A stretch of 64,000 nucleotides of DNA, from contig CAWHBM010000003.1 of NCBI GenBank assembly GCA_963827725.1, forward strand, positions 1 to 64,000, in the 5' to 3' direction. Shown here one piece after another: positions 24,294-32,588 of the stretch. The notes below the pieces were generated by a model. That model searched no databases, was not told the DNA's origin, and saw only the letters and a program-made list of their open reading frames with translations. Origin of the DNA: VAXT01 sp963827725. Lineage in GTDB: Bacteria > Actinomycetota > Thermoleophilia > Gaiellales > Gaiellaceae. Made by a program: the position numbers and the translations under genes. Numbering within the stretch: position 1 is the stretch's first letter; every line of letters begins with the position of its first letter.

Positions 24294-24892
24294 CTCGCCC
24301 GCCCGACTTCCGCGATCTCGTCGGCGACGACCTGTCCGAACGGGACCGGGCTAGGCTCGAGCACGTGCACGACCTGCTCGTGGAGGCAGGGCCCCCACCT
24401 GAGCTTCCACCCTCACTTGCCGAGGCTCCCCGAAGCAACGCGCAGTCTCCCTCCTGGCTGCCGCGCCGCCGCATCGGTGCCGCCTTCTCGCTTGCCGCGG
24501 CAATCGCTCTCGTCGCCTTCCTCGGCGGCTACGTGGCCGGGCTCAACAAGAACGACTTCGACTCCACGCGCGAAGTAGCGATGCACGGGACAGGCGCCGA
24601 GGCCGATGCGAGCGCCCTGATCAAGCTCGGCGCAATCGACGCAGCCGGCAACGTGCCGATGGTCGTCACCGTGCGGGGCCTGCCCAGGCTTTCGGGACGC
24701 GCGTACTACGAGCTGTTCCTGACGAGGAACGGCAAGCCGCTGGCGTCCTGCGGAACCTTCAACGTCGAGCCCGGGACGACCACGCTCGATTTCACAGTTC
24801 CGTATTCGCTCAAGCGCTTCGACGGCTGGGTCGTGACCCGTTGGGAGCCGAACCACGAAGGCACGGGCCCGGTCCTGCTGACGACGACCTAG
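24290..24892 (+). CDS. Membrane anti-sigma factor, RskA-like
   Basis: A 200-aa protein starting at the GTG at 24290, which overlaps the sigma stop. The cytoplasmic N-terminal segment of about 60 residues (SERDRARLEHVHDLLVEAG) would bind the sigma factor. One membrane helix follows (residues 63-85, IGAAFSLAAAIALVAFLGGY). The external domain (MVVTVRGLPRLSGRAYYELF, SCGTFNVEPG) has the anti-sigma-K (RskA) C-terminal pattern. There is no zinc-binding HxxxCxxC motif. It ends four bases into the convergent thyX gene. Confidence 0.82.
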   Translation: MTRPPDFRDLVGDDLSERDRARLEHVHDLLVEAGPPPELPPSLAEAPRSNAQSPSWLPRRRIGAAFSLAAAIALVAFLGGYVAGLNKNDFDSTREVAMHGTGAEADASALIKLGAIDAAGNVPMVVTVRGLPRLSGRAYYELFLTRNGKPLASCGTFNVEPGTTTLDFTVPYSLKRFDGWVVTRWEPNHEGTGPVLLTTT

Positions 24893-25593
24893 GGAGCGGT
24901 GCGGTCGTTCGCGACGAAGGCCGCGTGGGTGATCGGCATCTGGCGCTCGAGGAACGACTCGGCCGCCGCCGCGTACTGGCGAATCTCGTACTGCGCGGCC
25001 TCGTGGTTCCGCAGCGAGCAGAAGTGCATGAGGCTTCGCGGGTTACAGCTCCAGTAGTACTTCGTGTAGGTCGAGAGCGGCAGGACCGTGCGGGCGACCT
25101 CTTTTGCAACACCCTGCTCGAGCATGCGCTCGTACGCCTGGAACGCCCGCGTCGCGTTTTCCTCGATCTCCCGCTGGGCGTTCTCGCGAACCTCGTCCTC
25201 GACGGGCTCGAAGCTGTACGAGCCCGGCTTGCCGACCTGGGTGCGGACGTTCTCCGGCACGTAGAACTCGGGCTCGATCTTCGAGTAGCGCCCACTCCAT
25301 TCGTTGTATGAGTGGCCGGCTCTGTGACGGTGGTGCTCGCGGACGACGAAGAGCGGCGCCTTGACGACGAACCGGAAGTAGCCGTGCTCGAATGGGCTCC
25401 CGTGCTTCTCGCGCATCAGAAAGCGGATGAGACCCGCGTCCTTCTCACCCATCTCGTCGGACGCCTGGTTGAAGGAGACGCGCGCGCCGTTCACGACCGC
25501 GAGATCGGAGGCGAGCGCTCCGTCGAGCGCAACGAAGCCATGATCGAGGACAGGAACGACGTTCTCCGCTAGGACTTCAGGTGTGACAGCCAC
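24889..25593 (-). CDS. thyX: Flavin-dependent thymidylate synthase ThyX
   Basis: A 234-aa enzyme with the diagnostic ThyX motif RHRAGHSYNEWSGR, close to the RHRxxSxNExSxR consensus. FEHGYFRFVVKAPLFV precedes it, and NPRSLMHFCSLRNHEAAQYE near the C-terminus is also typical. It makes dTMP from dUMP using FAD, NADPH and methylene-tetrahydrofolate. The GTG start at 25593 has no ribosome binding site, but TAGACT (25606-25601) stands seven bases upstream. Its start overlaps that of the divergent DUF72 gene. Confidence 0.95.
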   Translation of the reverse strand: MAVTPEVLAENVVPVLDHGFVALDGALASDLAVVNGARVSFNQASDEMGEKDAGLIRFLMREKHGSPFEHGYFRFVVKAPLFVVREHHRHRAGHSYNEWSGRYSKIEPEFYVPENVRTQVGKPGSYSFEPVEDEVRENAQREIEENATRAFQAYERMLEQGVAKEVARTVLPLSTYTKYYWSCNPRSLMHFCSLRNHEAAQYEIRQYAAAAESFLERQMPITHAAFVANDRTAP

Positions 25594-26242
25594 GAAGGCG
25601 AGTCTAGCGAGGGCCTATGTCGGCACTTCTGGCTGGTCCTATCCGTCCTGGCGACCCGGCTACTACCCGGCCGAGGTCAAGCCTCCGAACTTTCTTCGCC
25701 ACTACTCGGAGCGGCTGCCGAGCGTCGAGCTGAACACGACGGGCTACAGGATTCCGGCCGAGGATCAGTTCCGGCGCTGGGCCGAACAGGTCTCGCCAGG
25801 GTTCCGCTTCGCGGTCAAGTTCAACTCGTTTCGCCTCGCTGGGGCGGGGACGTTCGAGGAACGGGTGCGGCTCCTTGGCGACCGGCTCGGCCCGATTCGC
25901 GTGCACGTCGGCTCGGCGCGGGACGAGGGCCTGCTGACGCTGGCGCTCGGCTCGTTCGACCCGGGGCTGAAGATCGCGTTCGACTTCCGGCATGACTCCT
26001 GGGAGGGGGTCGAGGCCGACCTGCCACCGAACGCAGTGCGCGTCAACGACCTCGGGTCCGCTGCTTCCTTCCGCTACCTACGGCTGCGTGAGCCGCCGTA
26101 CGACGACAGCACGCTCAAGGAGTGGGCCGAGCGGATCCGTCCGCTGCTCGACGACGGGATCGAGGTCTACTGCTACTTCAAGCACGAAGACGAGCCAGAG
26201 GCGCCCCGGGCCGCGGAGCGCCTCCTCGAACTTCTTACCTAG
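25583..26242 (+). CDS. DUF72 (YecE) family protein
   Basis: A 219-aa protein of the DUF72 TIM-barrel-like family. The hallmark YVGTSGWSYPSWRPGYYP is at the N-terminus; FRFAVKFNSFRL, KIAFDFRHDSWEG and VYCYFKHEDE are further family blocks. The function of DUF72 is not established. The GTG start at 25583 lies inside the thyX start region, so the two genes overlap head to head by 11 bp. A slightly later start cannot be excluded. It overlaps the next gene's stop by four bases. Confidence 0.82.
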   Translation: MTATKASLARAYVGTSGWSYPSWRPGYYPAEVKPPNFLRHYSERLPSVELNTTGYRIPAEDQFRRWAEQVSPGFRFAVKFNSFRLAGAGTFEERVRLLGDRLGPIRVHVGSARDEGLLTLALGSFDPGLKIAFDFRHDSWEGVEADLPPNAVRVNDLGSAASFRYLRLREPPYDDSTLKEWAERIRPLLDDGIEVYCYFKHEDEPEAPRAAERLLELLT

Positions 26243-26556
26243 GCGTTCGCTCCGGTCGTCGCGCCGATTCGCTCGATCACGTCGTAGATCCCGTCGGCAC
26301 CAATCGACTCGATGAAAGGAGCCATGGCCTCTTGCCGCGCCTTGTCGTCTTCCGGGTCCATCTGCGCCTTGATCTCGTCAATCGACCCGTCGATGAGGCC
26401 GAACGCGATGATCTCGTCCGGATCCTTCGTGTTGCGGAGAACGAAGATCTCGACGCCCTCGGGCATGTCGCCTTCGTCGCCCTCCCAGGCCTTACGCCAC
26501 TCGTCGTAGGTCCCCGGCTTGAGCTTCCGCACTGTCAACGCTGCGATCACGTGCAC
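26239..26556 (-). CDS. Small protein, possible ferredoxin-like (ABM-type) fold
   Basis: A 105-aa acidic protein starting at a GTG with GGGAGG upstream. The order of segments (HVIAALTVRKLKPGTYDEWR, then VEIFVLRNTKDPDEIIAFGL and IYDVIERIG) resembles dimeric alpha-beta barrel proteins such as antibiotic-biosynthesis-monooxygenase-like domains, but I cannot place it firmly. No catalytic residues are recognisable. A 16-bp palindrome about 95 bp upstream may control it. Confidence 0.65.
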   Translation of the reverse strand: MHVIAALTVRKLKPGTYDEWRKAWEGDEGDMPEGVEIFVLRNTKDPDEIIAFGLIDGSIDEIKAQMDPEDDKARQEAMAPFIESIGADGIYDVIERIGATTGANA

Positions 26557-26651
26557 CTCCCTGATTTGGGTTTGAGGACAACCTACGCCCGGGTACCGCC
26601 ACGCTGCAACCCGATATCGACAGAGGAGCTAACTGGCCGGACGATATTGGC

Positions 26652-26667
26652 TCTGAGTCGACTCAGA
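26652..26667. promoter_or_regulatory. 16-bp perfect palindrome
   Basis: TCTGAGTCGACTCAGA, in the 226-bp gap between the small ABM-like gene and the ABC permease stop. It is a plausible dimeric repressor site for the small gene. No regulator gene is adjacent. Confidence 0.35.
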
Positions 26668-26718
26668 CCGGCCCGAAACTCCGGGGTAGGCTCGAAGCGG
26701 GAGGCGGGAGGACTTCAT

Positions 26719-26734
26719 CCCCACCCGGGTGGGG
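26719..26734 (-). terminator. GC-rich palindrome after the ABC permease
   Basis: CCCCACCCGGGTGGGG, 49 bp beyond the permease stop on the minus strand. It can form a hairpin with a tiny loop and has no U tract, so the assignment is weak. Confidence 0.35.
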
Positions 26735-26782
26735 CTGCGCGCGCGTGTACTTACTAAGCGTCCTACCGGCAGCCCGGAGCGC

Positions 26783-29353
26783 CTACTCGTACTGGAGCGC
26801 CCTGAGCACGTTCAGGCGAGCCGCGCGTCGCGCGGGCAGGACCGCCGCGATGACGCCGACGATGATCGACACGACGGCAAAGACGACGAGCTGACTAACG
26901 GGCAACTTGAACTGAACTCCGTACTGACCGAGCGACTGCACGATCAGTGCGGCCAGGAAGATGCCGAGCGGCAGCCCGAGTGCGGCGCCGATCAGCGCCG
27001 TGATGATGCTCTCGTGGCGGATCATTCGCCTCACCTGGCGTCTCGTCATGCCCACGGCCCGCAGCATTCCGAGCTCGCGCGTTCGCTCGAAGACGGAAAG
27101 AACGAGCGTGTTGACGATCCCGGCGACGCTCACGATCACGGAGAGCGCAAGGAGGATGTAGAGCATGCTCAGGAACTGCTGGATCTCTTTGTCCTCCTTG
27201 TCGATCCACTCCTCTCTGGTCTGCACGCGTGCGTCGGGATAGCTCTGGAGAGCCGCATCGACTGCGTCCTTGTTCGCCTCGGTCTCGCCGCCTGCCGCCT
27301 TGATGAAGGCGAACTGGCTGCGCTCGAGCTCGAACAGCGAAGCGAAGGTGTCGTTGGCAATCGTCACGACCCCGAGCAGCGGGTAGAAGGGCGGGGGGTC
27401 GACGATCCCCTTCACCTCGAGCTCGGCTTTCTTGCCGCCGGGCACTTCGACCGTGAAGGTGTCGCCCACCGAAAGCTTCTTCTCGTCTGCGAAGTCCTCG
27501 GAGAGGATCGCGCCGTTCCGACCGAGTTGCGCAAGCGTGGCGTCGGAGCCCTCCTTCCAGTCGAACGCGTATCCGGTCGTGATCAGGTCGGGATCGATCC
27601 CCGAGATGTCGTTGCCGGAGCCGGCGACTCTCGCAACCTCCTCCCGGACCTCGGTCACGATCTCCACGGGAGGAGCCTCGCGAGCCGCATCCGTCGCACC
27701 GGCCACGAACGGGCTGTAGCCGTCCTCGGAGGTGATGATCAGATCCGCTCGGATCTGGTCCTCGATCGCCTGGCGGTTCGCGACGCGCATCCCTTCGCCC
27801 AGCACGGCCACGAACGTCACGAGGGCGATTCCGATCATCAGCGCCGCCGCGGTCGCCGCGGTCCGCCCCGGATTCCTCAGCGAATTGCCGTGCGCAAGCC
27901 GCCCGGCAGCGCCGCCGATCCGCCGGGCGGGCCACCCGACGAGCGCGGCGAGCGGGCGCACGAGCCGCGACGAGATCAGGGCGACGCCGACGAAGAGGGA
28001 GAGCACACCGACGGCGATGGCCAGCAGGCGCTGGATGATCTCGACGTCGTCCGCGAAGAGGGAGTACCCCAGCAGGGCGACCGCAACCGCGATCAGCACG
28101 GCGGCTACGTATGGCCAGTAGCGCGAGAGGCGCGACGGCGGCAGCGTTGCACCCTCGCGGACAGCCGCGATCGGTGGGACACGTGTCGCACGCAATGCCG
28201 GGGCGAGCCCGGCAAGCAGCGTGATGAGGATGCCAACGGAGAGCGACGCGATCACCGCGCCGGTCGTGAGCTGAAGCGAGGTCGTCGGAAGCTCGATTTC
28301 GAGAGCCTTGAAGAGCGCGTTCAACCCCACGGCGAGGAGGAGGCCCAAGAACAGCCCGGTCACGGAAGCGAACACGCCGATGGCGAGCGCCTCGATCATG
28401 ACCGACCCGAGGACCTGCCGGCGAGAAGCGCCGATCGTCCGCAGCGTCGCGAGCTCGCGTGTGCGCTGCGCGACAGTCATCGAGAGCGTGTTGAAGATCA
28501 CGAAGGCGCCCACGAAGAGAGCGACGAAGCCGAAGCTGAGCAGGAAGTAGCGGATGATCGACGTGAACGTCGCGATCTCGCTCGACTCTTCGTCCGCCTG
28601 CTGGGAGCCGGTTCTCGCCTGCACCGTCGGGGGAAGCGCAGCCTCGAGGTCGGTGACGAGCTGCTCCGGGCTGACACCCGGCTTGGCCGCTACCGAGACG
28701 GCGTCGAACTTCCCTTCCTGGTCGAGCAGCTCCTGGCCCGTGGGCAGGTCGAAGACAGCGAAGGTCGCGCCGCCGATCGATTCGACCCCGGGGTACTGAG
28801 CGATGCCGACGACCTCGAACTCGCGCAGGGGCTGGAGGGTGGCGATGGGCACGCTGTCGCCAATTCCGTAGTCCTCGTCGCTCGCAGTTCCGAAGTCGAT
28901 CACGACCTCGGTCGGGCCGGTCGCCCAGCGCCCTTCCTTGAGCTCGAGCGGGTTGAAGCGAGGCACGCTCGAGTCGAGCCCGAACCCGAACGTCGGGGCG
29001 TTCTTCGAGATCGGCTCGCCTTCGGCGTCGATGATCTTGACAGCCGTGTCCTCGAAGACGCTTCCGGCCGCGGCGTCCACCGAGGAGACGCCACGCACCT
29101 GCTCGAGCACACCGGCGTTGAACGGAGGGGCCGTCGCGCTCTCGCCTTCGAAGGTGATGTCCGACTCCGCAGACGTGATGACTGCGTCGGTGCCCGCGTA
29201 CGACTCGATGAAAATCTGGTCGAAGGCGCGGTCGATCGCGCTTGTCAGCACCAGCGTGCCGCTGATCATCGACACGCCAAGGACGATCGCGAGCGCAGTC
29301 AGGACGGCGCGGAGCTTTCGGCCCATGAGGCCGCGCAACGCAACTCTGATCAT
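26783..29353 (-). CDS. ABC transporter permease with two FtsX domains (MacB-like)
   Basis: An 856-aa permease starting at the ATG at 29353 (MIRVALRGLMGRKLRAVLTAL), preceded by a positively charged stretch typical of the family. One N-terminal helix is followed by an external MacB-PCD-like domain. Then comes an FtsX core with three helices near residues 270-420, more helices, a second external domain near residues 550-690 and a final FtsX core (ALSVIVSVAGIVNTLVLSVF, RRQVRRMIRHESIITALIGA). It belongs with the ATPase gene upstream as a mechanotransmitting lipoprotein or peptide exporter. The two genes are separated by the structured R2 element. Confidence 0.9.
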   Translation of the reverse strand: MIRVALRGLMGRKLRAVLTALAIVLGVSMISGTLVLTSAIDRAFDQIFIESYAGTDAVITSAESDITFEGESATAPPFNAGVLEQVRGVSSVDAAAGSVFEDTAVKIIDAEGEPISKNAPTFGFGLDSSVPRFNPLELKEGRWATGPTEVVIDFGTASDEDYGIGDSVPIATLQPLREFEVVGIAQYPGVESIGGATFAVFDLPTGQELLDQEGKFDAVSVAAKPGVSPEQLVTDLEAALPPTVQARTGSQQADEESSEIATFTSIIRYFLLSFGFVALFVGAFVIFNTLSMTVAQRTRELATLRTIGASRRQVLGSVMIEALAIGVFASVTGLFLGLLLAVGLNALFKALEIELPTTSLQLTTGAVIASLSVGILITLLAGLAPALRATRVPPIAAVREGATLPPSRLSRYWPYVAAVLIAVAVALLGYSLFADDVEIIQRLLAIAVGVLSLFVGVALISSRLVRPLAALVGWPARRIGGAAGRLAHGNSLRNPGRTAATAAALMIGIALVTFVAVLGEGMRVANRQAIEDQIRADLIITSEDGYSPFVAGATDAAREAPPVEIVTEVREEVARVAGSGNDISGIDPDLITTGYAFDWKEGSDATLAQLGRNGAILSEDFADEKKLSVGDTFTVEVPGGKKAELEVKGIVDPPPFYPLLGVVTIANDTFASLFELERSQFAFIKAAGGETEANKDAVDAALQSYPDARVQTREEWIDKEDKEIQQFLSMLYILLALSVIVSVAGIVNTLVLSVFERTRELGMLRAVGMTRRQVRRMIRHESIITALIGAALGLPLGIFLAALIVQSLGQYGVQFKLPVSQLVVFAVVSIIVGVIAAVLPARRAARLNVLRALQYE

Positions 29354-29376
29354 GCTACCGGCCTTCCGCTGCGTGC

Positions 29377-29530
29377 CTCTCGGTTTCCTGACGCGTCGCT
29401 CAGACCCCGTATGCGAGTGGAACAGTGTTGGCACACACGGGCCGCTCGCAGGAGGGGGCTGAGCGGCGCGAGGCGGGCCCGGAGCCGGGCTCTGCCCGGC
29501 GGGAGGGCCCGCCGGTCAGGGAAGCGAGAG
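29377..29530. repeat. R2 structured element, copy a
   Basis: A 154-bp element bounded by CTCTCGGTTTCCTG and CAGGGAAGCGAGAG, which pair as an outer stem with one mismatch and one G-U. Inside are a GC-rich hairpin and a nested two-part stem (GCTCAG/CTGAGC and TGCGAG/CTCGCA) around a loop with GAACAGTG and TGGCAC. The second copy at 49827-49961 keeps the same pairs with compensatory changes. The element fills the gap between ABC ATPase stop and permease start. Wobble pairs are better satisfied if the plus strand is the folded one. Confidence 0.75.
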
Positions 29531-29531
29531 G

Positions 29532-30305
29532 TCAGCGGGGGGTCAGCTCCTCCATGGCGACGATCAGATCGTGCTCGGTCGCATTCCCGAGATCCTTGGC
29601 GATCACGCCGTCGGCGAGGAAGAGGATGCGGTCGGCGATCGCGGCCACGCGCGCGTCGTGCGTGACGACGACGAGCGTCTGACCGTAGTCGGCGACCGAC
29701 TCACGAAGCAGCTCGAGGATCTGGCCACCCGTCTTCGAGTCGAGGTTTCCGGTCGGTTCGTCGGCGAAGATGACGGTTGGCTTCGAGACGAGTGCTCGCG
29801 CGATGGCGACGCGCTGCTGCTGCCCGCCCGAGAGCTCGGACGGACGATGCGAGCGGCGATCCGCGAGCCCGACCTTCTTCAACAGGTCCTCGAACTCGGC
29901 CGGATCGATCTTCTGGCCGGAGATCGAGAGCGGCAGCGAGATGTTCTCTTCCGCAGTCAGCATCGGGAGCAGGTTGAAGAACTGGAAGACGAAGCCGATG
30001 TGACGCCGCCGAAGCCGCGTGATCTCCGTGTCGCTCAACTCGCCGAGCCGAGTCCCGGCCACCGTCACGTAGCCCGAAGTCGGGCGATCGAGCGCTGCGA
30101 GGATGTGCATGAGCGTCGACTTGCCGGAGCCCGACGGCCCCATGACCGCTGTCAGCTTTGCGGGCGCAACATCCAGCGAGACGCCGCTCAGAGCGTCGAC
30201 CAGAGTCTCGCCCTCGCCGTAGCGGCGCGTGACCTCGTGCGCCGTGACGACGGCGCCGTTCTGCGACCCGGCCTCTTCGGCCTTGGCTTCCCCTGTGACC
30301 TGCAT
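29532..30305 (-). CDS. ABC transporter ATP-binding protein (MacB/LolD type)
   Basis: A 257-aa ATPase. Walker A is GPSGSGKST, the Q loop region is FVFQFFNLLPMLTAEEN, the signature is LSGGQQQR, Walker B is VIFADEPTGNLD, and the switch His is in VVTHDARVA. The GNLDSKTGGQ tail is typical of the LolD/MacB class. An N-terminal extension of about 20 residues precedes the core. It is paired with the FtsX-type permease behind it. The promoter should lie in the 85-bp gap upstream. Confidence 0.93.
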   Translation of the reverse strand: MQVTGEAKAEEAGSQNGAVVTAHEVTRRYGEGETLVDALSGVSLDVAPAKLTAVMGPSGSGKSTLMHILAALDRPTSGYVTVAGTRLGELSDTEITRLRRRHIGFVFQFFNLLPMLTAEENISLPLSISGQKIDPAEFEDLLKKVGLADRRSHRPSELSGGQQQRVAIARALVSKPTVIFADEPTGNLDSKTGGQILELLRESVADYGQTLVVVTHDARVAAIADRILFLADGVIAKDLGNATEHDLIVAMEELTPR

Positions 30306-30390
30306 GGCGGCGTTCCCCTCTCCAGCCCGGATTTTCGACCTCGAAGCTAGTCGAAACTAGCAGCCGAGGCAAACCGGCGGAGAAGACGTG

Positions 30391-30741
30391 TCAAGCAGCC
30401 AGGGTCAGCCGGTCGCCGACCGCGAGACCGCGGCGCGAGCTCTCGCCCGCGGACAGCTCGAGAACTGCCTTGGAGCCCCGGCGCGAGGCTGCCCGCCAGG
30501 GGTCGACGCCGTCGGCGATGCCCACCACGACGAGCGAGTCGTCGAGGAAGACGACGTCGATCGGAAAGCGCATGAAGAAGGTGTGAATCGACGAGGCGGG
30601 CTGAAGCAAGAGCCCTTCGCCCTGCTCCAGCCCGTCTCGCCCGAGCAAACCCCTCAGGCGGGTCACCGGGGAGTCGGCGAGCGTGCACCGCTCGCAGACG
30701 ACAGTCCCGTCTTCCCGCCTGAGGGTCAGCTCTCGATTCAT
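30391..30741 (-). CDS. DUF192 family protein
   Basis: A 116-aa protein of the DUF192 family. RLRGLLGRDGLEQGEGLLLQ is followed by SSIHTFFMRFPIDVVFLDD, the family signature, and VLELSAGESSRRGLAVGDRL. The fold is known from structures but the role is not. There is no signal peptide in this copy. It begins one base after the stop of the upstream peptidase-like gene, so the two are cotranscribed. Confidence 0.82.
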   Translation of the reverse strand: MNRELTLRREDGTVVCERCTLADSPVTRLRGLLGRDGLEQGEGLLLQPASSIHTFFMRFPIDVVFLDDSLVVVGIADGVDPWRAASRRGSKAVLELSAGESSRRGLAVGDRLTLAA

Positions 30742-31509
30742 CTAGAACCCGACGTGGATGTGGTCGTCGTGGTTTGAGAGCGGGAACGATGGCCCGCCCA
30801 GCCCGAGCAGGGAGATGACCTGCCTCGGCTGCATCTCCGCCGGGAGGAGGAGGATGTTGCGCACTGCCTCCTCGGTGATCCCGCCCGGCCGGCTGTTCCC
30901 CATGATCGAGGTGTTGCCGACGACCGAGATGTCGGCTGCGAGCCCATAGATGTGCGCCGAGATCACGCCCGGTCGCGAATACAGCCGGTGCCCGCTGATC
31001 AGGCTCGACACAGTCGCCTGGCCGTGCGCTTCTGCGAGGTAGGCGAGGAGGGTGAGCACGCGAATGTTGACGCGGCCCGCCTGGATGTCAGCCCGTCCGC
31101 CCGAGTAGATCGAGATCCGCCTGTCGTTCAGGATCCGCTTCGAGAGGGACGGCTTTGCCCAGTCGAAGCCCTTGACGAGCGCCTTCAGGCCAACGGCCCG
31201 ATAGAGGTGCTGCAAGGCGACTGTGCGATCGGCGAACGTCGTTCGGCCCTCGATCGCGAGCACCGAGCTCCACGCGTTTCGCCTGGAGCGGAGCGACTGA
31301 AGCCGGTTCGTCAGCGTCAGCAGCCTCGCTTTCGATGCCGGCGCGGCTCCGCGCTCACCACTGGCGCGAAGAACGGCCAGCGTGAGTGCCCAGTCGACGT
31401 TGTTCCGCGCGGAGATGCGGGCGAGTTGCCGGGCGAAAGCCGGCTTCAGCCGCCGCGACGGCGGTGTCGGGTCGGGAAGAGTCCTGTACAGCCACACCGT
31501 GGCCGCCAC
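30742..31509 (-). CDS. Peptidoglycan peptidase-like protein (M15/MepA-type fold)
   Basis: A protein of about 255 aa. The C-terminal part has SGHRLYSRPGVISAHIYGLA, then DIS and a terminal HDDHIHVGF, the His/Asp/His pattern of M15-type or MepA zinc peptidases acting on peptidoglycan. The first 130 residues are helical and unassigned. The start is unsure: the GTG at 31509 is the first standard start, but the frame is open further upstream with no ATG, so an N-terminal signal could be missing. The upstream neighbour is a broken gene, and an indel may have removed the true start. Confidence 0.65.
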   Translation of the reverse strand: MAATVWLYRTLPDPTPPSRRLKPAFARQLARISARNNVDWALTLAVLRASGERGAAPASKARLLTLTNRLQSLRSRRNAWSSVLAIEGRTTFADRTVALQHLYRAVGLKALVKGFDWAKPSLSKRILNDRRISIYSGGRADIQAGRVNIRVLTLLAYLAEAHGQATVSSLISGHRLYSRPGVISAHIYGLAADISVVGNTSIMGNSRPGGITEEAVRNILLLPAEMQPRQVISLLGLGGPSFPLSNHDDHIHVGF

Positions 31510-31516
31510 GTTCGGC

Positions 31517-32087
31517 TCATCCGCCTCCGCTTCGCGGTCGAGCGGAGCGCTCAGGACCCGCTGGCTCGGTCTTGACCACCGGAGGCTGGCGGTTGAACTG
31601 GTTCGCGGGCTTCCCGTGAGTCTTAGCGGCCTCCTGTGACGCGGTTTCGGCGTTGGCAGCCAATCCGGTCTTGACGCGCTGGCTCAACGCCGACTGAACG
31701 TTCTGGGAAAGGCTGGGTGCAGCCTGCGCGCCCTGGGCAGGAGCTTCAGCCGTGGATTGGTCGGCCGGCGACTCCGGCTCACTCGCCGGCGTTTCAGCGG
31801 CCGGCGTTTCAGCGGCGGGTGTCTCGGCAGGCGCTGCCTCGGCAGGCGTATCCGCCGGATCCTCGGCAGACTGCCGCCTCGGCCGGCGTCAGAGCCGGAT
31901 CCTCGGTCGTCGTCGTCGTCTCCGACGACAGCGCCGACTCGCTGCTTCCATCGAGCAGGTTGGTGACGGTGTCACCTGCTCCTGCCGACAACGCAGCGCC
32001 CGCGAAGAAGAGCGTCGTAAACGCGAGGCTTGCAGCGATCTTTCGGGGCGCGACCCGAACTTTCTTCCTTCGGGCCCGCGTAGTCAT
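31517..32087 (-). pseudogene. Secreted Ala/Pro/Glu/Thr-rich protein, frameshifted
   Basis: A minus-strand gene read in two frames. From the ATG at 32087 (MTTRARRKKVRV) a positively charged start and hydrophobic helix (ASLAFTTLFFAGAALSAGAG) form a signal peptide, followed by SSESALSSETTTTTEDPALT. Near 31870-31890 the reading shifts and continues with repeats of PAETPAAETP and PAEAAPAE, then a Gln/Asn-rich tail ending near 31517. An upstream ATG at 32198 would add another hydrophobic stretch. It is a low-complexity wall or surface protein of unknown role, adjacent to the Tad locus. A single indel restores it. Confidence 0.55.
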
Positions 32088-32588
32088 GACCAGCCGGCTC
32101 CGCTCCCGTCGCACTACGGCGCTCAGAAGCGACAGCGCAGCCGCGAGGAAGAGCGTATGGACGAGGCCCTTCCTACCTGGTTTTCTCCGTTGTGGCATTG
32201 CCTTGCTCCGTTTCGTTCGAGCGCCGAGGCCGCCACTTCGGCGCGGATCTCATGACGACGTCCGCGGCCGCAACGGAATCGAGACGACTATCGGCGTACG
32301 GCGGCACGTCCACTCACTCGATCTGAGGAACCGCCGAACGAATCCCCAAATCGAGGGATTACCGGGTGACCCGTCCGGGGCGATGAACGGGATCGAACTG
32401 AGCCCATAAGGCGGCGCGGCCACGCCGAAGACGTGTTTCCGGAGGTTTATCCCGGCGTGACCAAACAATTCGCCCCTACATTCCCAGGCTCGTCGCACAC
32501 TTCGCGATTCGCCACCCCCTTTTCCTCCAGTCGTTCTGTCTTGGCGCGCCGAAAGGCACGCCTGATTCGAGGAAGGGAGGTGAATCAG
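32088..32588 (+). other. 501-bp leader region before the pilin gene
   Basis: No convincing protein gene is seen here. Stems such as GGGTGACCC and CCGTCC..GGACGG-like pairings between 32340 and 32400, a motif shared with the VWA gene leader (32407-32429) and a GGAGG followed by an in-frame GTG (32457) suggest a long structured 5' leader for the Flp pilin. A pilin start at 32457 is possible but would give an unusually long leader peptide. Confidence 0.4.
32407..32429 (+). promoter_or_regulatory. Leader motif shared with the VWA protein gene
   Basis: The segment beginning TAAGGCGGCGCGG and ending CCACGCCGAA recurs on the minus strand at 42726-42704 with one difference. In both copies CGAT lies about 25 bases upstream and a GGAGG follows within 20 bases. 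GGCG/CGCC can pair. It is not a riboswitch class I recognise. Confidence 0.4.

Noticed and set aside
29377..29530. R2 as a transposon-derived MITE
   Set aside because: Terminal inverted repeats are present, but no target-site duplication is evident and the inner stems show compensatory changes, which neutral transposon copies would not keep. Not fully excluded.
26729..29665. 978-codon open frame on the plus strand opposite the ABC permease
   Set aside because: Composition is Arg/Asp/Glu/His-rich without motifs and it spans the R2 element and part of the ATPase gene. It is a shadow of the real minus-strand permease.
32340..32420. Cyclic-di-AMP (ydaO-type) or cyclic-di-GMP riboswitch before the pilin
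   Set aside because: GGGGCGA and GAGCCC blocks recall ydaO-type leaders, but the order and the conserved core do not match, and the GEMM core is absent. Only the self-consistent shared motif is reported.
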